64,000 nt of DNA, from the NCBI RefSeq assembly GCF_024172165.1, contig NZ_JAMZEB010000002.1, positions 4,113,501 to 4,177,500 on the forward strand, in the 5' to 3' direction. A program made the translations under genes and the position numbers. Origin of the DNA: Nonomuraea thailandensis (GTDB taxonomy: Bacteria; Actinomycetota; Actinomycetes; Streptosporangiales; Streptosporangiaceae). Positions 54,138 through 62,301 of this stretch are shown in pieces (within the stretch, counting starts at the first letter, position 1; each line of letters starts with the position of its first letter). The notes under the pieces were generated by a model. The model was not told the DNA's origin. It searched no databases and saw only the letters and a program-made list of their open reading frames with translations.

Positions 54138-54734
54138 TCACTGCCCCTGCAGGCGCCGCTGCTTGCGGCGTTCCCAGCTGTTCGGGTGCCGGATGACCAC
54201 CCCTCCCGCGCCACCGCTGCCGGTGAGGCGGATCAGCGGTGTCCTGGGGAGCCGCTGCGGCGTGGTCTTGTCCGTGAACCCCCCGATGCCCCCGTCCATC
54301 CGGGAGGTCTCCGCGGCCCACCCGTCGGGGATGATGATCGTGATGCCGCCCATCTGGCCCTGCGCCTCGATCTGGATCTCGGGCAGCCGGCACTCGGTCT
54401 GGGTGAAGTCGAGCTTGACGGCGCCCATGCCGCCGTACGCGCTGATGCGCCCGGGCACGTCCCAGCGCCCGGAGCGCGTCGCGCCGTTCATGCCGCCCTT
54501 GATGATCAGCGGCTCCTGGTTCACCGGGACGTCCGGCGGCAGATCGGCGGTGAGCGGCGCCAGGTCGGCGTACGTCTTGGCGTTCAACGCCAGGTCGAGC
54601 CGCGCGTCCAGCTCGCCGAGGTCGATGCGCCCCTCGGCCGCCGCCGTGTTCAGTCGTTCTACCACCGCTTCGCGCTCGTCGTGCGAGACGCGCCACTCAT
54701 CACGGCGGACGGGTTCCGGAAGCCCAGCGTTCAT
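54138..54734 (-). CDS. DUF1707 and LiaF-like domain protein
   Basis: A 198-residue protein. The N-terminal DUF1707 (SHOCT-like) domain reads RVSHDEREAVVERLNTAAAE, GRIDLGELDARLDLALNAKT, YADLAPLTADLP. The second half (about 90-180) is a LiaF-like beta-solenoid (GMGAVKLDFTQTECRLPEIQ, MGGITIIIPDGW). There is no membrane segment between them, unlike many relatives. Proteins of this type are linked to cell-envelope stress sensing; here the role is inferred. Confidence 0.85.
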   Translation of the reverse strand: MNAGLPEPVRRDEWRVSHDEREAVVERLNTAAAEGRIDLGELDARLDLALNAKTYADLAPLTADLPPDVPVNQEPLIIKGGMNGATRSGRWDVPGRISAYGGMGAVKLDFTQTECRLPEIQIEAQGQMGGITIIIPDGWAAETSRMDGGIGGFTDKTTPQRLPRTPLIRLTGSGGAGGVVIRHPNSWERRKQRRLQGQ

Positions 54735-54810
54735 GCCCCAATAATACGGAAATACGGGGGAACGAGCGGTCAGCTCGCCTGAGCACGCGTTGCGACAGGC
54801 CGGCCCACCC

Positions 54811-55593
54811 TCATTGGCACTTGCCCACGAGCCAGGACCGCAGCTGGGACGGATAGTCGGTGGCGATCCGCCTGGCGCCGCTCTGGAGCGCCGCCTTCCA
54901 CGCGTTCTCGTTCAGCGTCCAGGAGGGCGGCGGCTCCTCCCACTTGGTGACGTCGGGCCAGATCGGTCCGCCGCTGAGCACCTGCGTCATGCCCGCGGCC
55001 GTCACCCGGCTCCTCAGCTCGGTGGCGATCCCGCTGTCGTGGGAGTACAAAATGATCTCCTGCGACCGGTGGTTCTCCCTGACCGGGTCGAGCACCTCCG
55101 CCCAGGCCCGCGCCTTGATCGCGGCGTCCGCGTTGAACAGCGACTGCCGCGCCTCCGGCTTGACCTCCACCAATCCCACCATGCCGGCCGACCTCATCGC
55201 GGCCAGCCATTCGCGGAAGGTATGGACGGTCTCCCCCTGGAAGGGGCCACGGGTGATCGTCCGGCCGTCGAGCTTCGTGTCGCCGCTCGCCCACCAGATC
55301 TCGGTGATGTTCTTCTTCGTGCCCGTCAACCCCCAGGTGGAGGTGTTGTGCCACATGACGGCCTTGGTGCCGTTCCTGGTGAGCTGCAGGTCGGCCTCGA
55401 CACCCGCCGCGCCCCAGGCCTTGTACTGGCGGATGGCGGTGGGGTTGTTGGGCTGGCGGATCTGGTCCCGTTCCCAGGCGTTGGCGCCGGTGGGGTAGCC
55501 GCCGTGCCCGAAGATCTGCGGGCACGCGGGCAGCGCGGCGGACGGCGAGGTGAACAACGAGGCCAGGAGTAACGCGGTGAGGGGGATGGTCAC
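54811..55593 (-). CDS. secreted glycerophosphodiester phosphodiesterase-like protein
   Basis: A 260-residue exported protein. GTG 55593 follows GAAAGG and gives a signal peptide (TIPLTALLLASLFTSPSAAL). The mature part starts FGHGGYPTGANAWERDQ, with the GDPD metal/catalytic HGG, followed by GVEADLQLTRNGTKAVMWHN (Glu, Asp and second His), VEVKPEA and YPSQLRSWL. It would cleave glycerophosphodiesters or related phospholipid products outside the cell. The N-terminal HGG replaces the more usual HRG, a variation seen in this superfamily. Confidence 0.8.
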   Translation of the reverse strand: MTIPLTALLLASLFTSPSAALPACPQIFGHGGYPTGANAWERDQIRQPNNPTAIRQYKAWGAAGVEADLQLTRNGTKAVMWHNTSTWGLTGTKKNITEIWWASGDTKLDGRTITRGPFQGETVHTFREWLAAMRSAGMVGLVEVKPEARQSLFNADAAIKARAWAEVLDPVRENHRSQEIILYSHDSGIATELRSRVTAAGMTQVLSGGPIWPDVTKWEEPPPSWTLNENAWKAALQSGARRIATDYPSQLRSWLVGKCQ

Positions 55594-55883
55594 GGCGCAC
55601 CTTTCGATCTTGTGGTGAGCCCACGGTACGCCTCCTGCGATCATCCCGCAGCCGCCCACCACAGGCCGCGCAGGTAGCGGCCTGTGCGGCCTGCCGTTTC
55701 GGCCATGGCATCCCACGCCTGAGCGACCTACAAGTCCTGCTGAGCCTGGGCGCGGTGTTCGGCGGCCTCGTAGTGTGCGTTCCGGACGTCCCTCGCAGCC
55801 CGCTCGGCACCGATTTCAACGTGCCCCGTCCACCGTCTGGTGTCAGGCTGGGTACGTTCTACTCTCTGTGCCCTGGAGGTTTG
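55594..55883. promoter_or_regulatory. 290-bp divergent intergenic region
   Basis: The region holds the promoters of the secreted phosphodiesterase (minus) and the LLM oxidoreductase (plus). No ORF with a start signal is convincing and no strong palindrome was found. Confidence 0.3.
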
Positions 55884-56960
55884 ATGCGTGCAGGCGTCGT
55901 GGTCACCGCACACCCCGGTGTGGAGGATCTCGCTGTCCAGGCCGAGGAGTTGGGCCTGGACAGTTTCTGGGTCTACGACACCCCGATGGTCCACGGCGAC
56001 CCCTTCATCACCCTGGGGCTTTGCGCGAAGGCCACCAGCCGCATCAGGCTCGGCATCGGCGTGACCTCACCGGCGCTGCGCTCGGCCCCGGCCGCCGCGA
56101 GCGCGTTCGCCAGCCTCAACGCTCTGGCGCCGGGCCGGATCATCTGCGGGATCGGCACCGGGAACACCGCCCGGCGCACGCTGGGCATGCGGCCGACCAC
56201 GGCGGCCACGCTGGAGAGCTTCACCGCCGCACTGCAGGACCTGTGCGCCGGGCGCACCATCGAGTACCGCGAAGGTGATCGCGCCCGCGATGTCCGGTTC
56301 CTACACGTCGGGGCGCGCGTGAACACGGCCGACCCGATCGAGTTCGTCGTGGCCGCGCTCGGGCCGAAGGCCGCCGCCGTCGCCGGCCGCCTCGGCGCCG
56401 GCCTGATCTCCTTCGGCCTGCTGGACCCCACCGCCTGGCGAGCGCTTCATGACGCCCGCCGCCGCGCCGCTCACGACGCGTCACGCGCCCCCGGTTCCCG
56501 CACGAGCTCGTACGTGGTCACCGCGCTGCACGTCCTCGGCGAGGACGAGGACCCCCGCGGCGACGCGGCCCGGGACGCAACCGGCCACATCGTCCTGCCG
56601 CTGCTGGCCTTCGCCGCAGACACCGCCGCAGACACCGCCGCCGACGCACGCCCCTTCGCCGAGCAGCTCGGCCCCGAGGAGCGCGAGGTGGTCCGGCGGC
56701 TCCTCGACCGGCGCGGCACCACCGCCACCGCGCCCGACCGGCACACCAAGCTCTACCTCAACTATCTCGAACGCATCGCGCCGGAGGACCGGGACCTGAT
56801 CCTGCCCTCACTGATGAGCACCCTGGCCCTGGTCGGCACCCGCGACGACCTCCGCGCCCGCATCACCACCCTGGAGCAGGCCGGCATCGACGAACTGCTC
56901 ATCCAGCCGGTGATCGACCCACCCACCGAGATGGCCCGGTTCGCGAAACTCCTCACCTGA
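55884..56960 (+). CDS. LLM class F420-dependent oxidoreductase
   Basis: A 358-residue luciferase-like enzyme resembling the methylene-tetrahydromethanopterin reductase group. ATG 55884 follows TGGAGG. VEDLAVQAEELGLDSFWVYD, RIRLGIGVTSPALRSAPAAA, LAPGRIICGIGTGNTARRTL and EFVVAALGPKAAAVAGRLGA are in the expected order. It would use F420 or FMN to reduce an unknown substrate. Ala/Asp repeats (TAADTAADA) interrupt the C-terminal part. It borders the decayed Tn3 zone. Confidence 0.9.
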   Translation: MRAGVVVTAHPGVEDLAVQAEELGLDSFWVYDTPMVHGDPFITLGLCAKATSRIRLGIGVTSPALRSAPAAASAFASLNALAPGRIICGIGTGNTARRTLGMRPTTAATLESFTAALQDLCAGRTIEYREGDRARDVRFLHVGARVNTADPIEFVVAALGPKAAAVAGRLGAGLISFGLLDPTAWRALHDARRRAAHDASRAPGSRTSSYVVTALHVLGEDEDPRGDAARDATGHIVLPLLAFAADTAADTAADARPFAEQLGPEEREVVRRLLDRRGTTATAPDRHTKLYLNYLERIAPEDRDLILPSLMSTLALVGTRDDLRARITTLEQAGIDELLIQPVIDPPTEMARFAKLLT

Positions 56961-57392
56961 ACGGACACCCGTGCACGCGCGGTTCGCCGACAACAGGACC
57001 TGAAGCGGCCCGCGCACGACACTCTGGCCGGCCAGCGCGTCACCGGTACGGACACTCTCACGGCGATCATGACCACCGCCGGACTGCCGCTGCACGCCGC
57101 CCGGAGCGGACCGCGTCCCGTGTGCGCGTACACGGCAAAGGGATGCAGCGACGTGAGCAGCGGCGAGGGAGCGAACACGTACACGGGCCCGGGTCGGAGT
57201 GGGTGGAACCCTACAATCCCGGCGCGAACGACCGCAGATAGGCACCGCCGTCGCTGTGGAGCTCTCCGGCGACCTGACCCCGCAGCAGGCGGCCGACCCC
57301 CCTGGCGCAGGACGGGAGACGTACCGCAGCCGGCCTGGCGGCCCCAGCCGCGTCGGCCAGGCGCGCCGCGGTGCCGGCGAGCGACGAAGGCG

Positions 57393-57726
57393 TACGGGAA
57401 GTTCGCCGAGGAGCCGACGAGGCCCGAACTGGAGCGGTTCTTCCTCGATGGCGAGGACCGGAACCCTGATCGCGAAGCGGCGTGGTGATCACAACCGGCT
57501 CGGCTTCGCGCTCAAGATGTGCGTCCAGGAGTCCCGGCACAAACTCGCCCGCGACCTCTGCCACGGCAAGAGGGGCACCATCCACCAGGCGTAACGGGAC
57601 GGGATGGATGACCAGTTCGGTTCACTCGGCCTGGTCCTGAACGCCGTGGTGCTCAGGACGACCCGCTACATCGACGCCGCCGTCGTCCAGCTTCGCGCGG
57701 AGGGTCATGAGATCCGTGGCGAGGAC
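57393..57726 (+). pseudogene. Tn3-family transposase remnant with internal deletion
   Basis: The N-terminal DUF4158-type segment YGKFAEEPTRPELERFFLDG begins at 57393. It switches frame near 57480 into RRGDHNRLGFALK, then jumps directly to the C-terminal region ESRHKLARDLCHGKRGTIHQ. A TAA at 57592-57594 stands where Tyr is expected, after which SLGLVLNAVVLRTTRYIDAA and QLRAEGHEIRGED continue in the same frame. So about 800 codons are missing and there are a frameshift and a nonsense change. It is a dead relic of a Tn3-like insertion; no terminal repeats were found. Confidence 0.8.
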
Positions 57727-57904
57727 GGAGGGCGGCCGGCGTCAGGTGCAAACCAGGCCGATCAGCATGTGAGCCGCCGCCTTGGTCAGCCGCCTCGCAG
57801 CCGTGACGGTCTACTCCCCGCGGCCCCGAGGCCACCACGGCGTGGTTGTAGCCGTTGGCGGGAGACATGCCCCGGAGCTATGGGAGGTGGCGCGTCGTCA
57901 CGTC

Positions 57905-58696
57905 CTACTCGTCCGGGTCCCAGGCGCTGAGCTGCTCGAAGAGACGTCGGTCGCCGTCGAGCTCCAGGGAGTTGAACGGGATGCGGTCGTACAGGATGAG
58001 GACCAGCTCGCCGGCCGTGCCCTGAGCGGAGGCGGAGGCGGCGTCCGGGTCCTGGCCGTCAGCGGTGGCCGGCATGGTGCCGGGCCCGGGGAGGCGGACG
58101 GTCCGTGCGCCGTCGGCGGAGAGCGAGAGGCGCCAGGAGCGACCCTCGGAGGCGTGGAAGTCGACGACAGCGGGCTTGTGCGGCCAGGCACTTGTCGTTG
58201 CGACGCAGGTGGACAGGAACTCGTCGACACCGTCGAGCGCCACCTCGGCCGGCAGCGGCTGCGGGGCGCCTACGGTGATCTGGGCGTCGTACGTGTGCAC
58301 CGCCATCTGCTGGAGCTGGTGCCGGGCTACGGCACCGGAGGTCTGCGGCGACTGCGACGTCCCCCACCACGTCCAGCAACCGCGATCAGGGCCGGCCTTC
58401 CGCAGTGCGTCCACCAGTTGCTCCGTGGACTCCGCCAACCAGGCCAGCAGGGCCTCGCGCTCCCGAGGCGCAGCCGGGGCGCCCTCCGCTGCGGACTTGG
58501 CCGGAGCAGGCCCCGCGGCGACGGTGGCGGCCCAGTCGCGGCGCCCCTCGCCGATGTGCTGCGCCAGATCGAACAGCGTCCACTCGGGGCAGGTCGGCAC
58601 CTGTACGTCGAGGCTGGGCGCGGAGGCGACCGCGGCGCGGAAGGCAGCCGACCGTTCCTCGATCAGTCGCAGCAGAACGGGGAACTCGAGTGTCAT
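57905..58696 (-). CDS. maleylpyruvate isomerase family (MDMPI/DinB-like) mycothiol-dependent protein
   Basis: A 263-residue protein with the MDMPI N-terminal four-helix metal-binding domain: VPTCPEWTLFDLAQHIGEGR with metal His47, and ARHQLQQMAVHTYDAQ, with the second His motif (HxxxxxxVHxxD, the usual Glu replaced by Gln). A C-terminal SCP2-like domain (DGARTVRLPG, ELVLILYDRIPFNSLELDGD) follows. Members are mycothiol-dependent isomerases or transferases. ATG 58696 is used; GTG 58702 is in frame. A perfect palindrome lies 38 bp upstream. Confidence 0.88.
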   Translation of the reverse strand: MTLEFPVLLRLIEERSAAFRAAVASAPSLDVQVPTCPEWTLFDLAQHIGEGRRDWAATVAAGPAPAKSAAEGAPAAPREREALLAWLAESTEQLVDALRKAGPDRGCWTWWGTSQSPQTSGAVARHQLQQMAVHTYDAQITVGAPQPLPAEVALDGVDEFLSTCVATTSAWPHKPAVVDFHASEGRSWRLSLSADGARTVRLPGPGTMPATADGQDPDAASASAQGTAGELVLILYDRIPFNSLELDGDRRLFEQLSAWDPDE

Positions 58697-58733
58697 TGTC
58701 ACCCTGAATCTCTATCACCGCGTTCCGGCAACC

Positions 58734-58747
58734 GAAAATCGATTTTC
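58734..58747. promoter_or_regulatory. GAAAATC/GATTTTC palindrome upstream of the MDMPI gene
   Basis: A perfect 14-bp, AT-rich palindrome in GC-rich surroundings, 38 bp before the MDMPI start. It is likely an operator of an unidentified regulator. Confidence 0.45.
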
Positions 58748-58969
58748 CAGCCGCCATCGCGGGCGACCCCTCACCACCGCGGAGAAAAAGAGTACCGACA
58801 GCGCACCGGAGGACCTGCCGCCGCACCGCCGCCTGCTGCACCCCGTACGATCCGACGAACCCGACCGGGCGTCCCACTCATCTTGAGAGATCTTGGTCTC
58901 GCTCGAAATCCTCGCGCTTGAGCAGTGAAAGGAGTCGGATCCCAGCTGCGGCCAAGGCCTCGGCGCCGC

Positions 58970-59171
58970 CTTCCTGCCGATGACGTCGGCGCCCTCGGCC
59001 AGCCGGGCAGTGCCACAGGACTTCGCTGTCTTGCGCACGACCGCGCAGGGCAAGCCGGCGCGCCGCCCCAGCGCCGTGACCACCGCGATGCCGCCCATCT
59101 CCAGGCCCGCCAACACCTCAGTCCCCCGGATCGGCCTCGAACTGGTACTTGTCGAAGTACTCCTCGGCCAC
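58970..59171 (-). pseudogene. orotate phosphoribosyltransferase-like remnant
   Basis: In one frame VAEEYFDKYQFEADP (from 59171) matches the N-terminal part of actinobacterial orotate phosphoribosyltransferases. After a frame change, TEVLAGLEMGGIAVVTALGR, GLPCAVVRKTAKSCGTARLA and EGADVIGRK continue the family order. The residues normally between the two parts are missing and the PRPP-binding motif never appears. It is a deleted, frameshifted relic. Boundaries are approximate. Confidence 0.7.
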
Positions 59172-59391
59172 TCGTCCCGAACGCAACACGAACCGGCCAC
59201 TCAACCGGCAACGGTCACGAACCCGACGCGCGAGATCCACATCAGTCACAACACGAGCATCCTGAACTCACGGCGGACGTGCCAGCCGGACTGAGGGACT
59301 TTCGTCGCGAACATGTTGAGAAACGTGTCATGAGCCCCGAACGGCGTCCCGTTCGGTCGTGGGAGGCGACATTGGCGGAACCTGCGCCGCC

Positions 59392-61251
59392 TTACTCGCC
59401 GGATTCGGCAGGTGGTTGCTCGATGTCAAGGAGTCGCCGGTAGAGCCGGCGGGCCTGCTCCGGATTCCCGGCGCTGTGTTCCAGGTGGGCCCAGCCGTTG
59501 AGCGCCTGAGCCACCGCGTCGGGATCGCCGGTCCCGGCGGCCTGCTGAAAGAGCGCGCGGGCCTCATCCAGGTTCCCGGCCGCCTTCTCCAGCGAGCCCA
59601 GGTTCACCAACGCCTGCGGGGCTATGCCTGGCTGGCCGGTCTCGGCCGCTCGCTGCCAGAACCCGCGAGCCCGTTCCACATCACGCGCATCGTCATACTC
59701 CAAACAACCCAGACAAATAAGCGCCTTGGCCTTCTGCCAGGGATTACCCAATCCGGCGGCCTCCTGGAACAGCATGCGCGCCTCATCCAGCTTCCCGGCC
59801 GCCTTCTCCAACCAGCCCAGGTCGATGAGCGCCGCAGCCCTCAACTCGGGATTACCGCTGACCTCGGTAGCCTGCTGGTAGAGCTTGCCGGCCTGCTCCA
59901 TATTCCCGGCGCTGTGTTCCAGGTGGGCCCAGCCGTTGAGCGCCTGAGCCACCGCGTCGGCATCGCCGGTCCCGGCGGCCTGCTGAAAGAGCGCGCGGGC
60001 CTCATCCAGGTTCCCGGCCGCCTTCTCCAGCGAGCCCAGGTTCACCAACGCCTGCGGGGCTATGCCTGGCTGGCCGGTCTCGGCCGCTCGCTGCCAGAAC
60101 CCGCGAGCCCGTTCCACATCACGCGCATCGTCATACTCCAAACAACCCAGACAAATAAGCGCCTTGGCCTTCTGCCAGGGATTACCCAATCCGGCGGCCT
60201 CCTGGAACAGCATGCGCGCCTCATCCAGCTTCCCGGCCGCCTTCTCCAACCAGCCCAGGTCGATGAGCGCCGCAGCCCTCAACTCGGGATTACCGCTGAC
60301 CTCGGCGGCCTGCTGGTGCAGCTTGCCGGCCTGCTCCGTATCCCCGGCCTCCTCTTTCTGGGGCAGGCTGATGAACGCATCGACGGGTGCCTGTTCGAGC
60401 CGGGTGATCATCGTGGTGATTGCAGGCGGGAGCCATCGCGTGGCGCCCTCAGCCGGTGCGGTCAACCGATCGAGAAGATCGTCGAGGCTGGGCCGGTTCT
60501 GGGGTGTCTTGGTCAGGCAGGCGCCCACCAGGTCAGTCAGGTCGCTCGGCAGGCCGGCCAGGTCAGGATCGTCATGGAGGATGCGATACATGATCGCGTG
60601 AGAGTGGCCGTCGCCGAACGGGCCGCGGCCGGTGGCGGCGAACACCAGCACCGCGCCCAGGGAGAACACATCGCCGGCAGGGCCGACCTCATCGCTTCGG
60701 ATCTGTTCGGGGGACATGAACGCCGGAGTGCCCATCACGGCCCCCGTGGCGGTGTGGGAGGTGGCGTCCCAGGCGCGGGCGACGCCGAAGTCGATGACTC
60801 GGGGACCGTTGGCGGCCAGGATCACGTTGCCGGGTTTGAGATCACGGTGCACGAGTTTGCAGTTGTGTATCGCGGCCAGGCCCTCGGCCAGGCCTGCCGC
60901 CAGCACACCGACCGCGGCGGGCGGCAGCACTCCGTGTGCGGCGACGGCCTGCTGCAGGGACGGGCCGGGAATGTAGTCAGTGGCCAGCCACGGCTGATCA
61001 GTGTCGGTGTCGGCGTCCACCACCTGCGCGGTGTAGAACCCGCCAACCAGCCGGGCCGCCTCCACCTCGATCGCGAACCGGCGCCGGAACCCTTCATCGT
61101 GGGCCAGTTCCGGTCGCACCACCTTCACCGCGACCGGCCGGCCACCCCGGGAACGGCCCAGGAACACCTGTCCCATACCACCGCCGCCCAGCCGCCCCTG
61201 CAGCCGGTAGGGGCCCACCTGGCGCGGATCATCCGCCCGCAGCGGCTCCAT
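59392..61251 (-). CDS. Ser/Thr protein kinase with C-terminal TPR array
   Basis: A 619-residue cytoplasmic Hanks-type kinase. The Gly loop is GRLGGGGMGQVFLG (20-33), the ATP Lys43, catalytic HRDLKPGN with Asp137, DFG with Asp154 and MGTPAFMSPEQ after it. Residues from about 325 form TPR-like helical repeats (ALIDLGWLEKAAGKLDEARM, ALVNLGSLEKAAGNLDEARA). There is no membrane segment. The repeat part contains a nearly exact 146-residue tandem duplication (438 bp). TPRs probably recruit substrates. Such STK-TPR proteins are common in actinomycetes and sit near NB-ARC/TPR proteins; here the upstream TPR gene is a remnant. Confidence 0.93.
   Translation of the reverse strand: MEPLRADDPRQVGPYRLQGRLGGGGMGQVFLGRSRGGRPVAVKVVRPELAHDEGFRRRFAIEVEAARLVGGFYTAQVVDADTDTDQPWLATDYIPGPSLQQAVAAHGVLPPAAVGVLAAGLAEGLAAIHNCKLVHRDLKPGNVILAANGPRVIDFGVARAWDATSHTATGAVMGTPAFMSPEQIRSDEVGPAGDVFSLGAVLVFAATGRGPFGDGHSHAIMYRILHDDPDLAGLPSDLTDLVGACLTKTPQNRPSLDDLLDRLTAPAEGATRWLPPAITTMITRLEQAPVDAFISLPQKEEAGDTEQAGKLHQQAAEVSGNPELRAAALIDLGWLEKAAGKLDEARMLFQEAAGLGNPWQKAKALICLGCLEYDDARDVERARGFWQRAAETGQPGIAPQALVNLGSLEKAAGNLDEARALFQQAAGTGDADAVAQALNGWAHLEHSAGNMEQAGKLYQQATEVSGNPELRAAALIDLGWLEKAAGKLDEARMLFQEAAGLGNPWQKAKALICLGCLEYDDARDVERARGFWQRAAETGQPGIAPQALVNLGSLEKAAGNLDEARALFQQAAGTGDPDAVAQALNGWAHLEHSAGNPEQARRLYRRLLDIEQPPAESGE
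59444..60338. repeat. 438-bp near-identical tandem duplication within the STK-TPR gene
   Basis: Two copies with a 438-bp period (for example 59624 and 60062 start identical runs) are the same apart from a handful of bases near the edges and one G/C difference at about 59519. The repeat is in frame (146 codons), so copy number can change by recombination without breaking the protein. The high identity points to a recent duplication or ongoing gene conversion. Confidence 0.92.
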
Positions 61252-61465
61252 ACGCCACCCTTTCGAAGAGATACGCGCGACAGACCCTGATCTTTTCAGG
61301 AAATGAATCTTCTGTCCCGTGTTGTCGCCCAAGCCCACCTCGGCCGTTCCGCCCCAGGGACAGGACCGCCGTCGCCGCAGCACTTCACGTGGGACAACCG
61401 CACGCGGGAAGCTGTGCATGCTCCCCAGAGGCATACGGGACCGCGCAACTTCTGCTGAGCAGGGA

Positions 61466-61776
61466 TGTCGCACCTTGCTCTTCCGCTTGTCCTGTCCGAT
61501 GGGCACGTTGGCGCCGGGTGGCCAGGGTGTCGGGGTGTTCCGGGCCTGACGCGTGCAGGTGGTGCGCGTAGGTGTCGCGCTGGATGGCCGGACCGGTGGT
61601 GCGGTCGCCGCTGTCGTCCAGATAGTCGAGTATCTGCTGCAGGCCAGGTGAGTCCAGGGGCAGGGCGGTGCGGGCATGGGTAAGAAGCCGCAGGTAGGCC
61701 GACCAGGTGGCAACGTGCGGGCATCGTCGGGAAGGGCGGCCTGGAGCAGGGCCGCGGCCTGGCACCTGGGCGGCAT
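61466..61776 (-). pseudogene. decayed TPR (NB-ARC-type) protein fragment
   Basis: AAALLQAALPDDART (61755-61714) runs in one frame and continues in another as ATWSAYLRLLTHARTALPLD, SPGLQQILDYLDDSGD and GPEHPDTLATRRQRAHRTGQ. This is the order seen in the TPR part of actinobacterial NB-ARC/TPR regulatory proteins (LPDD...W..Y..LLPHA, GxEHPDTLxxRxNLAxxTGxAGD). At least one frameshift and both ends are missing. It lies directly upstream of the kinase gene. Confidence 0.6.
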
Positions 61777-62301
61777 CGGGCAGGGGCCGCCGCGGCGGTA
61801 ACAGGCCGCCGGCGAACACCATGCCCTTGGACAGGCCTCCGGTCACGGCAATGGTCCGCCCGCCACCGCGTCCAGCGAACGTGATCACGCCGCCACCGCT
61901 CATCACCGCCCCCCGTTACGACGCTGTCGTCACCGATGACGATCGCGTGCTGGGCGGGGCACTGGCGAGATCTCCGCTCGCCCGGGGATTGGCCACTCGA
62001 CCGTCCGCGTCCATCGCGAGGCCGCCCGTGACGTGCTTCGCCGAGAACTCGGGCCAGGCGTCCCGTTCATCGATGAGCTGGGCTATGGCGGACACCAGCC
62101 CGGCACTGGAGGTGCAGCCTGATGGATGCACAGTCTGCCGCGTCAGGGGAGATCGCGGTGCCATCGAATCCCTGCTGGGCGAGTTGCGTCCGATGGTGGT
62201 GCGGTATTGCCGCGCCAGGCTGGGGAACGGCCTGGGAATGGGAGCGCCGGGCCGGGACGGCCATGCAAGTCGATCCTGCGCTTCGATGGGCCGGTGCCGT
62301 G
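61777..62301. other. gap of about 520 bp with remnants only
   Basis: Apart from the sigma-like remnant, no coding sequence with a recognisable start or domain is visible. Open frames exist on both strands but none shows family similarity I can name. Confidence 0.35.
62145..62228 (+). pseudogene. short sigma-70 region 2 remnant
   Basis: About 28 codons read VRGDRGAIESLLGELRPMVV then RYCRARLGN, the beginning of region 2 of small ECF-type sigma factors. The rest of the gene is absent. The fragment is short, so this remains tentative. Confidence 0.4.

Noticed and set aside
61385..61906. Complete 173-residue protein from the minus-strand ORF upstream of the kinase
   Set aside because: Only residues from about 65 to 147 are TPR-like; the preceding part belongs to another frame, so it is a frameshifted remnant rather than a full gene.
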